Shown here: piece by piece, positions 1 through 8,793 of the stretch | Layout: the number at the start of each line of letters is the position of its first letter | Numbering within the stretch: the stretch's first letter is position 1 | Source: Chara braunii | Lineage: Eukaryota > Streptophyta > Charophyceae > Charales > Characeae | Assembly (NCBI GenBank): GCA_003427395.1 | Contig: BFEA01000050.1 | Span: 3,768,562 to 3,791,006 of the forward strand | Direction: 5' to 3' | DNA: 22,445 nucleotides | The notes under the pieces: generated by a model | Database searches by the model: none | What the model was told of the DNA's origin: nothing | Seen by the model: only the letters and a program-made list of their open reading frames with translations | Program-made: the position numbers and the translations under genes

Positions 1-748
1 TATGGCTGCCACTACCCTGTCGCTACACTACACTTCTCTGCCCACTTCGTCTTCGGGCGTACTGCAGACCTCCTCGCACAAGCTGCTGAGGCAGCACTTC
101 CGCATGGCATCCGCAGGAATGAATGAATGGCTGGACGCAGCCTCTTGATTTATACTTCTGTGCGGCGTTGGTCTGCCCTGTATCCCCTGGCCCACGATGT
201 GCACAGTCCCAGACGGTACTTGCTTGACTGGACCGGACTGGGATACCTGGGACTGCTGACTCTGCGTAGTGGACCTATACCACTTGCCCACTTGCCTCGG
301 CCTAAACAGGGGCTGACTCCGAAAGGCCAGTTCTAGAAACCTCTACTTGGCCTTTCGGTACTGTAGCAGCTACGACTTTGCCCTTTCAGGTAAGTAGCAG
401 CTACGACCTTGACCCTTCAGACCCTTCAGACATCCTACAGCTACGACTTCAGACATCCTTCAGACATCCTACAGCTACGACCTTGACCCTTCAGACATCC
501 TACAGCTACAACTTCCGAACACTGAAAGTTGCCTTTCAGGTAACTGTCTAGACTCTTACCCTACAAGTATACAGTTCGATTCCCTTCTACGCTGTGACCT
601 ACGAAAACCTGCCTACTACTGGCGGTCCTACAGGTCGCGGGTTCAAGTCTACGGGTTGACACTGATACTATACGCAGGTAAGACGGGGAACTAGGGACCG
701 AGCCCTGGGATCTGCATTCGCTACTGCGAACTGGTGAATACCGTTTCA
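1..748 (-). repeat. 3' LTR of the retrotransposon (outer end cut by window)
   Basis: This stretch matches 7929-8570 base for base over long runs. On the element's strand it begins TGAAACGG at 748, which is the inner border next to the polypurine tract. About 240 bases of its outer part, corresponding to 7689-7928, lie before the window. It is about 106 bases longer than the matching part of the 5' LTR, mainly because a short motif near 410-540 has multiplied. The TATA-like TATAAAT (minus strand) at 148-154 matches the one in the 5' LTR. A local difference is an extra 8 bases near 280. Confidence 0.93.
410..540. repeat. Tandem expansion inside the 3' LTR
   Basis: The motif TTCAGACATCCTACAGCTAC with short flanks occurs about three times here, with partial extra copies. 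It occurs once at the matching place in the 5' LTR (about 8336-8360). LTRs are identical at insertion, so the copies were gained in this LTR or lost from the other after integration. Confidence 0.8.
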
Positions 749-760
749 CTCCCGCCGGCC
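749..760 (-). promoter_or_regulatory. Polypurine tract (plus-strand primer site)
   Basis: Read on the element's strand, the bases just upstream of the 3' LTR start (TGAAACGG) are GGCCGGCGGGAG. The purine run GGCGGGAG touches the LTR, as expected for the RNase H-resistant primer of plus-strand DNA synthesis. It is short, with pyrimidines just outside. The call rests mainly on its position at the LTR border. Confidence 0.7.
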
Positions 761-786
761 TAAATTTGAGGTCCTCCGAGAAAATT

Positions 787-2301
787 TCAGTCCAAGGCAG
801 GACCTTTACCCTTCTGCTGTCTCTCGTAGGCCCGGACTATATCGGGAGCTGTCTCTAGAAGTTCCGATCTTGTAAACCAGCGGTCATCTTCCGGTTCCTG
901 ATAACTAAAATGAACTCTATACTGTTTCTGCAGACAACCCCTACCTCCAGTTCTGAAGACATCTTCAGCCACTATACCATCTATGTCATATCTTCCATCC
1001 ATATCCGGTGGGATCATTGATCTCTGGGATGGAAACTAATCACTTGTTTGACAAGGTAGTAACTTCGATGCGTGGAAAACTGGGTAAGTGTGGAGGTGTG
1101 CTGGTAACTCTATGGTGTAGGACGGTCCATCTTCGCCGCCCTTGACTTCCAGAACAGGCCACGGTCCTCTATATGTGGGCAGTAACTTCTGCGAGATGTT
1201 CTCCTCAGGCGCAAACTCTTTAGAACTGACCCAGACTAAGCCGCCTACCTTAAACTGTGAAGGGCGACGATGTTTGTTCGCTTGCTCTATCATTCTATGC
1301 TGGGCTTTCCTGAGGTTCTCTACAACAGTAGCTAGTTCTTTCTCGTGCTGCACAGCAAACTCCCTGGTCCCGGGCGGCAATCTATGAATCTGATCCCGGT
1401 TGAGTNCCTCAAACGGTCGGCGCGGTCTAAAGGACTTGTGCAGTTCGTTGGGAGTGCGGCATGTAGACAAATGCACGCTGTTATTGTACGCACTAGCTAC
1501 TTTAGGCAACATCTCATCCCAATTTATCTGATCTGGCCTAATGTACATGCGCAGAACTTGCTGTAGGATCTTGTTCATCTGCTCTGTCTGACCGTTAGTC
1601 TCTGGATGACGGTTGGACGACATTAACAACTTAGATCCATACACTCCCATGAGTTCTTGCCAGTTCTGGCTGGTAAAGCGACTATCTCTATCGCTAACTA
1701 TTGACAGCGGGATTCCATTCTCACTAACCCAACAGTCAAAAAACCTCTGAATGACTAAATCAGTACGTGCCTCTGACGGCAAAGGAACAAAGACTTCGTA
1801 CTTACTAAATCGGTCAACTATGACCATGACTTGGCTCTTGCCATGCCTGCTTTTGATGTGAGTGTCCATGAAGTCTATGGACACCGAGTCTCCCGGCTGA
1901 TCCGGAATGGGCAAGGGTCTGAGAAGACCTAGCGGGGTGCGCGTAGAACTCTTGTTACGCTGGCAGACTTTGCAACTGCGAACATACTCTACACAGTCAT
2001 TCTTCATCCCTGGCCAGGTATACGCGCGCATCAGATTGGCTAAAGTCTTTTGCCAACCGAAATGACCCTCTGTGTCGTGGCATTCCCCCAAAATCAAACT
2101 ACAGATCTCTTCACTATTGGGGATGCACATCCGGTCAAAAACATTAGTCTTCTCAAAAAGCAAACCCTCGGTAGTGCGGTAGTTCGGCTCAGTCTCTGGG
2201 GCCTCTTTGATCTTCCTAAAGAGCTCACTATAGATAGGGTCCTGCGCATAGGCCTCTCTAACCTTCTGCTGCAGATCCTTCCCTATATCAAGATAAGTGT
2301 A
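787..2301 (-). pseudogene. pol: Integrase with C-terminal chromodomain, interrupted by TAG
   Basis: The frame is open from 2301 to a TAG at 1036-1038 and then, in the same frame, from 1035 to 787. The first part carries an H2C2 zinc-binding region (HDTEGHFG, then CKVCQRNK), and a DDE core with Asp in SIDFMDTH, Asp in SDRDSRF and Glu in NGQTEQMN. After these come a GPY/F-like stretch (YRGPWPV) and the usual VFHASKLLP ending. The DDE residues all appear present. Beyond the TAG, about 80 residues (KQYRVHFSYQ, DDRWF, APDIVRAYE) resemble the chromodomain that steers chromovirus integration to particular chromatin. Upstream, RNase H ends in another frame at 2288, so a small indel near 2295 separates them. 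One N lies at 1406. The TAG is most simply a point mutation. Confidence 0.9.
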
Positions 2302-3551
2302 CTATTGCCCCAAAGTAATCTGCCCTCCTACTCAGAGCATCCGCGACTACGTTGTACTTCCCTTTGACAGGCTTGAGCTCGAAGTCGTACTGATCTATCT
2401 CCGCGGCCCACCTAGTAAGCTTAGGTGTCATCTTGGCCTGCGTCTTTAACCATCGTAACGTTTCATGGTCAGAATAGACTTCGAAGTGCCTCCCAAGCAA
2501 GTAGTGCTTCCAGTGGTCTAAGGCTTGCATGAGAGCGTAGAGTTCCCTCTCATAGGTCGATGTCGCGACCTTCTCTGAAGGCATTCTGGCAGACATGAAC
2601 TCTACGGGTCTATACCCATTGCCATCGTCTTGCTGCAGCGCTGCGCCTATGCCGTATTGACTCGCATCGGTCGTGACGACAAAAGGCAAGGACGGATCGG
2701 CGACTTTAAGGACTGGATACTCTATCAATGCCTGCTTTAGCTTCTTCATGGCAGANGTGCAGTCCTTGCCCCACTTCCAGATTGTCTCCTTTCTCAGCAA
2801 TCTGCGAAGGGGCGCAGCGATGGTGGAGAAGTTCCTCACGAACTTCCTGTAGTAATTTGCTAAGCCCAGGAACGAGCGCAACTCGGTCAGCGTACGTGGC
2901 GTGGGCCAATCTCTAATCGCTGCGGTCTTGCTATCCTCTGGCTTAACGCCGTCTCCGTCTAAGACGTGGCCTAGGTACAAAACTTGGGTCTTCGCCCAAT
3001 CGCACTTCTTTGCATTGATCTTGAAGTTAGCTTCCCTCAGCTTCTCCAAGACCTGCCTGAGATGACCCTGATGCTCTTCGAGGGTCCGGCTAAACACTAA
3101 GATGTCATTTAAGTAAACTACAATAAATTTGTCTAACCACTGCCTAAACAAATCGTTCATGCAGCGCTGGAACGTAGCTTGCGCATTGGTTAGTCCAAAG
3201 GGCATCACTATGAACTCGTAGTGCCCATATCTAGTCTGGAAGGCTGTCTTGTACTGATCTACCCGGACTTCAAATCTATCTTAGAGAAATACTTGGCCCC
3301 CTACACTCGATCTAAGAGATCGTCTATCCTAGGCAGTGGCTCAGCATTCTTTACCGTAATAGCATTCAGACCCCTATAGTCTATGCACATTCTCAGCTCT
3401 CCCTCTTTCTTAGGAACAAAGAGATCAGGCGCTCCGAAGGGAGACGAACTGGGCCTAATCCAACCCTTCTCGAGGAGCTCGTCTAATTGCTTGCGAAGCT
3501 CCTCTAACTCCCGTGGGGACATCCTGTACACGGCGCCCTTGGGAGTACTGC
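2288..3551 (-). pseudogene. pol: Reverse transcriptase and RNase H, broken
   Basis: The N-terminal RT part (about 3551-3304) has [25 protein letters not shown] and [11 protein letters not shown], then stops at TAG 3301-3303. After the TAG the same frame still reads GAKYFSKIDLKSG. A short deletion near 3265 then removes the conserved residues that normally follow and shifts the frame. The rest (about 3262-2288) continues with MPFGLTNAQATFQ, the palm motif, LGHVL and FLGLANYYRKFV. The active site reads YLND; the first catalytic Asp of YxDD is Asn (codon 3107-3109). RNase H follows, with its acidic residues visible in TDAS, ERELYAL, SDHETL and VADALSRR. RT would be inactive even without the frame breaks. 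One N lies at 2756. Confidence 0.92.
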
Positions 3552-4355
3552 TCCTACCGGCGGCTCGGTTAGATCCTTGAACTCTTCCAGCAGCTTGGCA
3601 ATCGCAGGGTCCATCGGCTTTTCTTCCGTAGACTCAGTCACTGGCCTGACATAGGCAACAAAAAACTGTTCCTCCAATTTCTCCTTTTTCACTAACCTGG
3701 CGAACGCAGGAGCACTAAGACAGCAATGTGCCAAGGGATTCTCTACTCCTGACACATGGAACAGGCGGGCAGTCTTAGCCTCGCCTGAAGAACTAGGGAG
3801 CCTAAACTCATGCTCCTTCAAATGGAGCGTGGCCCCGGCTGCCTCTCCCCAATCCATTCCCAGGACAATATCAAATGGGAGGTTGTCTTCTACGAGGAGA
3901 GTCAAGGAGTGGAGGACCCTNTCCACTTTCCCATCCTTCTCTAGGCGAAAATACGCCTGGACTCCCTCTACATACTCCTCCACAACCATCATACGGTTGT
4001 CTGCGAGGATACTAACTATAGGGTCTGTTAGCTTTTGGACCTCAAGTCCCAACTTCAACTTCTGCAGCGCTTTTCTACTAATATAGCTGTGGGTAGCCCC
4101 TAAATCTACTAGGGCCCCTACCCTACCTCTAAAAATCTCTACATCTACCAGAATTAGCTGCCCTTTCTGTTCTTTCTTCCTCTTGGCCCAGGCAGGCATC
4201 CTCTCCTTCAACTCTTCAGCCACGCTTATGAGGGAGGTGTCTAGAGAGACTCTAACACAAGCAGTCTCTGGACAGCCATCTAGACACCGGCCTGCAACCT
4301 CTGCCATAGGCACATGTGGTGTGGGAATCCTGCCGGCTAGCGCTATATTCCCCAC
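3504..4355 (-). pseudogene. pol: Retropepsin-like aspartic protease region of pol
   Basis: The retroviral-type protease is recognised by VDLGATHSYIS (about residues 83-93 of the open stretch) and, downstream, FDIVLGMDWG, which matches the usual ILGMDWL. The canonical DT/SG triad reads DLG; the Asp is kept but the second residue is Leu, which is unusual for an active retropepsin. The stretch is in the same frame as gag, separated by TAG GGG TAG at 4380-4388, so the start given is only the first usable codon after the stops. The linker ends with LTEPPVG near 3553. A deletion there joins it to the RT region in another frame, so the last 16 or so residues down to 3504 are out-of-frame readout. 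One N lies at 3921. Confidence 0.87.
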
Positions 4356-4385
4356 ATGGCCTAGTGGTAGGGGCAGTTGCTACCC

Positions 4386-6422
4386 CTACTGGCGGCTGCC
4401 TTTTGGCCCTTGGGCAGCCGTTCGGGTCTCGCGATACTTGGGACAGTATTTGATGATATGGCCCGGATCACCGCAAAAAATGCACTGGCCCCGGTCCAAT
4501 CGTTGTTGCCATAAAGCCTGGTCCATACCCAAAGATTCCCAAAGCCTACCCTGCGGTAGCCCTGGGTGCCATCCTCCTACCCTATGGGGAGGCCTATTCC
4601 TAGGACGGTTTTGCGGGGGACCTTGACCCCTGCCTCCCACTTGGCGGTTTCCTCCTCTACCGCCAACCCCCTGATCGCCCTGGAACCGGCTCCCTGAGGC
4701 CCGGCCCCCTTGGCCCTGGCCTCGTCCTCCTTGCGGCCTCCCTCCAGCCGCGACAGCAGCGCAAGTCCTCCCCTGGCCCACACCGCTGTCATCCTCCTCT
4801 AACCCCCACTCAATCTGATCGTAGGGGATCTCGTCCACACTACCCTCGTCTAGAGTTAGGACAAGGCTATCCTTAGTCTTCACTTGCCCAGAGATAGTGC
4901 GGCCCTTCCATTGCTTTCCCTTATCCAAGTCTTTGTGCCAAAAGGTGGACACAGACGCAGACTTGGCTTCAAAAGCCACCACCTCACGACTAAGAGAATC
5001 GTACGTAGTGGCAGGGTCTTCGCTCTTTGCGAAGAAATGCCCTCGAAGGGCTTCGGGTATGGCGCGATAAAAGAGGCCGACCAACTGGGTGTCTGTAACC
5101 CCATGGTCAGGGACAGCTATCAGTTCGTCCATTGTACTCTTAAGTGCCCTGGCGCTCTTCCACTTGCGGGCGTGGATCGTCTGCAGCCTATTTGAGGCTT
5201 TAACGCTACGGGCGACATCAGCGAACCTCTCGCGCAGCAATTTCAAGAACTCAGTCAGGGAAGTGAACGAGGAGTACGCAACTGGATCGTCACTACAATT
5301 GGCAGCGCGAACTAGGGACCTTGCAAAGCTGGCGGCCTCATCCCTAAGCGCGTGGATCGCGATTAAAACCTGCTGATTCGGGGAGACCTGTTGCAGATGC
5401 ACATAGGTCTTGACATTGGCCTCCCAGTTGTCAAAGTTCTCCTCCCGTTTTCCACTGTAGGAATCAGGGAATTTGACTTTGACCGGTTCCCGACGAGGAG
5501 GACGTGCTTCCTCCTCCTTGGGAGCTGCCGCTTTGACGCCTTCAATGGCGCCAACACAAAACCGCACAGTCTTGTCGAGGCGGTGGCCCACCTCCGTGCC
5601 TATAGCGCCTACCAACTCTCGAGCAAAGTCCCGGAACCCCAACTTTATGGAACGTACAGCTATATGCTGACTCCTACTAAATTCATATTGCTCTGCCTGA
5701 ATTCGTGCCAGACGTGCAACATTGCGGGCTATGACTCGCATTTGAGCTGGGAGTTCGGTCTGGGCGGCTAGTTGCTCTTCTATATTTTTGACCTCCTCTA
5801 ATTCTTCTGCCGCCTCCGCTGCCGCGTCCACTCTCCTCTTCTTCTCCCTCATCACGGCCGACTTCCATTCCATCCTCTTTTCATCTTCCATTGCCTGTCG
5901 TTTTACAACATCTTTCTCTGCTTCCAAAGATCTCATAGCGGCTTCCTGATCATCTTTAGAGATATACATCGCCACCTCTTCTTCTTCGCCCAGGGATAAG
6001 TTGGCGACTCACTCTGAGATCCGCTTTTCCATCTCCTCGTCCCTACTACCACTGTACTGCCCCCTCTTCCTCTGCAGTGGCGTTTCATCTTCTTCCTCCT
6101 CTTCCACCTCTTTCAACTTCTCTTCTTCTTCTTTCTGTATTCTCTCGCTCTCTTTGGCCATCTCTTCTTCTATCTTCTTCAATTTGGTCGCCTGCTCCTC
6201 CTTCAAGGCCTTCTTTTTGGCCTCCTTCTTCGCCTGCCTCTCCTGCAGAATGGCGGCCATCTTCGCCTCCTCCTCCTTCGTGTATGGCTTGGTGGAGGCA
6301 CCACCCCGGGTATCTACTCTACACGTGAAGGTGTGCCAGAACCCCAGAGGAAAGAGGAGANGCCAAAGGGTCCCCCNGAGGGAGAACCCCANAAGCAACC
6401 CATACATCGGATAGTCGTCCAT
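4386..6422 (-). pseudogene. gag: Gag with coiled coil and CCHC zinc knuckle, interrupted by TGA
   Basis: Gag forms the particle and binds element RNA. The first part (6422-6012) is a Lys/Glu-rich coiled coil (for example KKEAKKKALKEEQATKLKKI). It ends at an in-frame TGA (6009-6011), after which the frame continues directly as VANLSLGEEEEVAMYISKDD. The middle holds the capsid-like segment (VKFPDSYSGKREENFDNWEA, then LLRERFADVA), followed by a Gly/Arg/Gln-rich basic stretch. Near the end is a CX2CX4HX4C knuckle, CIFCGDPGHIIKYC. The frame stops at TAG 4386-4388. The coiled coil resembles gag-like proteins I remember from Chara braunii, where Trp appears to stand at the stop position; this is memory only. 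Three N bases (6361, 6377, 6392) make the extreme N-terminus uncertain, so the start at 6422 is tentative. Confidence 0.88.
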
Positions 6423-7141
6423 CGTGATGTCAGGTGCACGACAAGAGTCCCACTCCTCACCACTTAGACCTACCCGGACACACTGACCTACTGACGGACT
6501 CTCTAAGATCCACTACTCACAACTACTCTAAGGCTGTCACTACTAAACTCAAAGCTGATCAGGAGGCATTTAAGGAGATCCCCCAAACTCCGCAAGAATT
6601 CTTTAACGTCGCAGACAGAACGACGTGGTCAGCTTGGTTCCACTGGTGATTTCAGCCCACAACTCAGCCGTTCCAGCCTACTGTGCCACACCGAGCAGCC
6701 CGCCGGTCTGTACCGGTCCTTGGAGGGGTTCGTATCCCTCGGGACAGTCGAGTCGTCAGACACAGATCATCAGTTGTAGTAGGTCCGGTAGGGCAGTGGT
6801 TCAACCAGGCCTCACCACTTAAAGACGGCCTTCGTTTCAGCCCACAGCTCGGAGTTTGGACCCTCCACACTGAGCTCAGTAGACCTGCCGGACAGTACCG
6901 GTCATTGGGCTAGACGAGTTGTTTAACGAGCGCTCGCCGCTCATGCCCAGGTCTCCAGATGCCAGAGTAGAGCTTTGGTCCTACTAAGCCCGTGCAGGTT
7001 TGGCAGCAAGGCCCTATCCTTCATCCACAGAGTCCTAACACTTAAGACAGAAGAGACTCAATGCAGAAAGAGTAGACAAACAGACTCAGCAAGTACCGTG
7101 GGGTAAGTGCACATCCACAGGGTAAGGGGATAGGCTGAAGG

Positions 7142-7302
7142 GTCAACGAGATATCACCAACTCCAGCTTGGTCAAAGTCTTGGTCAGCAGCTCTAGTCAA
7201 CGCCTTGGTCAACGCTGAGTCAACACGAACAAGCCCCGGTCAACGCTTGGTCAACACCCCTGGTCAACCCTTGGTCAACCCTCTGGTTAACGCTCTAGTC
7301 AA
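7142..7302 (-). repeat. Array of ten TTGAC(C/T) motifs, 11-13 bp spacing
   Basis: GTCAA starts at 7142, 7171, 7196, 7208, 7219, 7239, 7250, 7263, 7274 and 7298, all in the same orientation. Read on the element strand, each is TTGACC or TTGACT. The unit is about CTTGGTCAACGC, with 11-13 bp spacing in the dense part. TTGAC(C/T) is the core W-box bound by plant WRKY factors. Whether these sites are bound is not known from sequence. Confidence 0.8.
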
Positions 7303-7400
7303 CGCTCGATCAACCCTTCACCTCGGCTATGGCTGCCGGTACCTTCACCTTCGTCACCCTCGCCATCTACTTCCCCTTCCTTCACTCTCTTTCTCCTTCA

Positions 7401-7403
<3 letters not shown>

Positions 7404-7474
<71 letters not shown>

Positions 7475-7475
7475 N

Positions 7476-7539
<64 letters not shown>
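7404..7539. repeat. (TC)n microsatellite, about 68 units
   Basis: This is an uninterrupted TC/CT tract except for one N at 7475. It lies in the element's leader, between primer site and gag, so it would travel with each new copy. All open frames through it are artefacts. Confidence 0.98.
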
Positions 7540-7542
<3 letters not shown>

Positions 7543-7675
7543 GTCTTCTTGTTGCAGGTGCGCGGCGTCTTCTTCCACCTTGAGGTCCGCTATGGCGGAC
7601 TGCCTCCTCCCGGCAGTCACTTCAACTATGGTGCATCGGCCTGCACACGACACGCGCGTGGAACAGCGGGTACCT

Positions 7676-7687
7676 GCTCCGATACCA
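7676..7687 (-). promoter_or_regulatory. Primer binding site (initiator Met tRNA type)
   Basis: On the element's strand the sequence is TGGTATCGGAGC. It matches the common plant retroelement site TGGTATCAGAGC, complementary to the 3' end of initiator methionine tRNA, at 11 of 12 positions. One spacer base (7688) separates it from the 5' LTR. This site fixed the otherwise unclear inner LTR border. Confidence 0.8.
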
Positions 7688-7688
7688 G

Positions 7689-8570
7689 TACAATCAGACT
7701 CGACTTCACACTTTGTCAAGCATGCAAACAGCGATTCAGCAAACTGGCGACATGCGCCCACACAGTACTCAAATATATCGTAACCAGATAAGAGTTCTCT
7801 TCCACTGGCTATGGCGTCTGAGCGCCCACACAACTCACTGTTCGCACTTTGGATCACCCTGGATGTCCCACAAGCAACACTGTACATACACGCGACACGC
7901 ACACACACGCTACTATAGCTATGGCAGCTATGGCTGCCACTACCCTGTCGCTACACTACACTTCTCTGCCCACTTCGTCTTCGGGCGTACTGCAGACCTC
8001 CTCGCACAAGCTGCTGAGGCAGCGCTTCCGCATGGCATCCNCAGGAATGAATGAATGGCTGGACGCAGCCTCTTGATTTATACGTCTGTGCGGCGTTGGT
8101 CTGCCCTGTATCCCTTGGCCCACGATGTGCACAGTCCCAGACGGTACTTGCTTGACTGGACTGAACTGGGATACCTGGGACTGCTGACTCTGCGTAGTGG
8201 ACCTATACCACTTGCCTCGGCCTAAACAGGGGCTGACTCCGAAAGGCCAGTTCTAGAAACCTCTACTTGGCCTTTCGGTACTGTAGCAGCTACGACTTTG
8301 TCCTTTCAGGTAAGTAGCAGCTACGACCTTGACCCTTCAGACATCCTACAGCTACGACTTTGGAACTGTCTAGACTCTTACCCTACAAGTCTACAGTTCG
8401 ATTCCCTTCTAAGTTGTGACCTACGAAAACCTGCCTACCACTGGCGGTCCTACAGGTCGCGGGTTCAAGTCTACGGGTTGACACTGATACTATACACAGG
8501 TAAGACATGGAAGTAGGGATCGAGCCCTGGGATCTGCATTCGCTACTGCGAACTGGTGAATACCGTTTCA
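7689..8570 (-). repeat. 5' LTR, 882 bp
   Basis: On the element's strand it runs from TGAAACGG (8570 inward) to CTGATTGTA (ending at 7689), next to the primer binding site. The end TA instead of the usual CA fits one C-to-T change; a related LTR ending at 8793 has GATTGCA at the same place. Positions 7929-8570 match the visible 3' LTR. One N lies at 8041. A 5 bp target duplication would be TCTGT (8571-8575), but its partner lies outside the window. Confidence 0.88.
8076..8082 (-). promoter_or_regulatory. TATA box candidate of the 5' LTR
   Basis: TATAAAT on the minus strand, about 490 bases into the LTR, is conserved at 148-154 in the 3' LTR. Its place suits an RNA polymerase II promoter with transcription starting about 30 bases lower, giving U3 near 520 bp and R-U5 near 360 bp. 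Confidence 0.55.
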
Positions 8571-8793
8571 TCTGTGCAGCCTGGACATTCAGGGTGATCC
8601 TCGTACGTGCGTGCATGCGAGAGTGTGGGGAAGTGAGGCTGGTGGTAGAGACGGTGTTCGGCGGCCATAGCCGCAAGTTGTACAGTTGATTCAGACTGAG
8701 TTTAATATAAGTTCATTGTTGTTGGAGTTCGGTTTTGCCATCGGTTCTCAAGTGTGCATGTTGTGAGCAAGTCTGAAGTCGAGTCTGATTGCA
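8571..8793 (+). repeat. Diverged related LTR fragment, opposite orientation
   Basis: Read on the plus strand, this stretch resembles the R-U5 half of the neighbouring LTR read on the minus strand. Shared pieces include GGACATYCAGGGTGATCC near 8583-8600, GCCATAGCC, and TGAAGTCGAGTCTGATTG ending near 8791. It ends in GATTGCA at 8793, the LTR terminus. No primer binding site follows. It is probably part of a solo or truncated LTR of a sister family, with its other half left of the window, into or beside which the main element inserted. Confidence 0.65.

Larger units (their letters stand above)
6423..7675 (-). other. Retrotransposon leader between primer site and gag
   Basis: This is about 1.25 kb of untranslated element sequence, long for a Ty3/gypsy leader. 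It contains no convincing gene in any frame; the long open stretches around 7350-7900 are low-complexity translations of the CT tract. From right to left it holds a unique segment (7540-7675), a (TC)n tract, an array of TTGAC motifs (7142-7302) and a unique part down to gag. Confidence 0.75.
1..8570 (-). mobile_element. Ty3/gypsy chromovirus-like LTR retrotransposon, degenerate
   Basis: The element reads right to left and is nearly complete; only the outer end of its 3' LTR lies beyond the window. Two near-identical direct repeats (1-748 and 7929-8570) flank gag with a zinc knuckle, an aspartic protease, reverse transcriptase, RNase H, integrase and a chromodomain-like tail. Integrase after RNase H puts it in Ty3/gypsy, and the tail in the chromovirus branch. 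A primer binding site and polypurine tract sit at the expected LTR borders. The copy cannot make its proteins by plain translation: in-frame stops lie at 6009, 4386, 4380, 3301 and 1036, and the frame changes near 3550, 3265 and 2295. The LTRs differ by about 15 substitutions over about 610 aligned bases plus indels. Eight single N bases fall inside this element and none elsewhere, so the sequence may be partly a collapsed consensus. Confidence 0.95.

Noticed and set aside
4183-4626. 147-codon plus-strand frame
   Set aside because: Shadow of gag and protease coding on the minus strand.
7142-7302. CRISPR-like array
   Set aside because: Units are only 11-13 bp, with no repeat/spacer structure, in a eukaryotic retroelement; it is a minisatellite.
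7205-7908. Long Ser/Leu and Arg/Glu open frames on both strands
   Set aside because: They are translations of the (TC)n tract and flanks in the retroelement leader; no stop can occur in a pure TC repeat.
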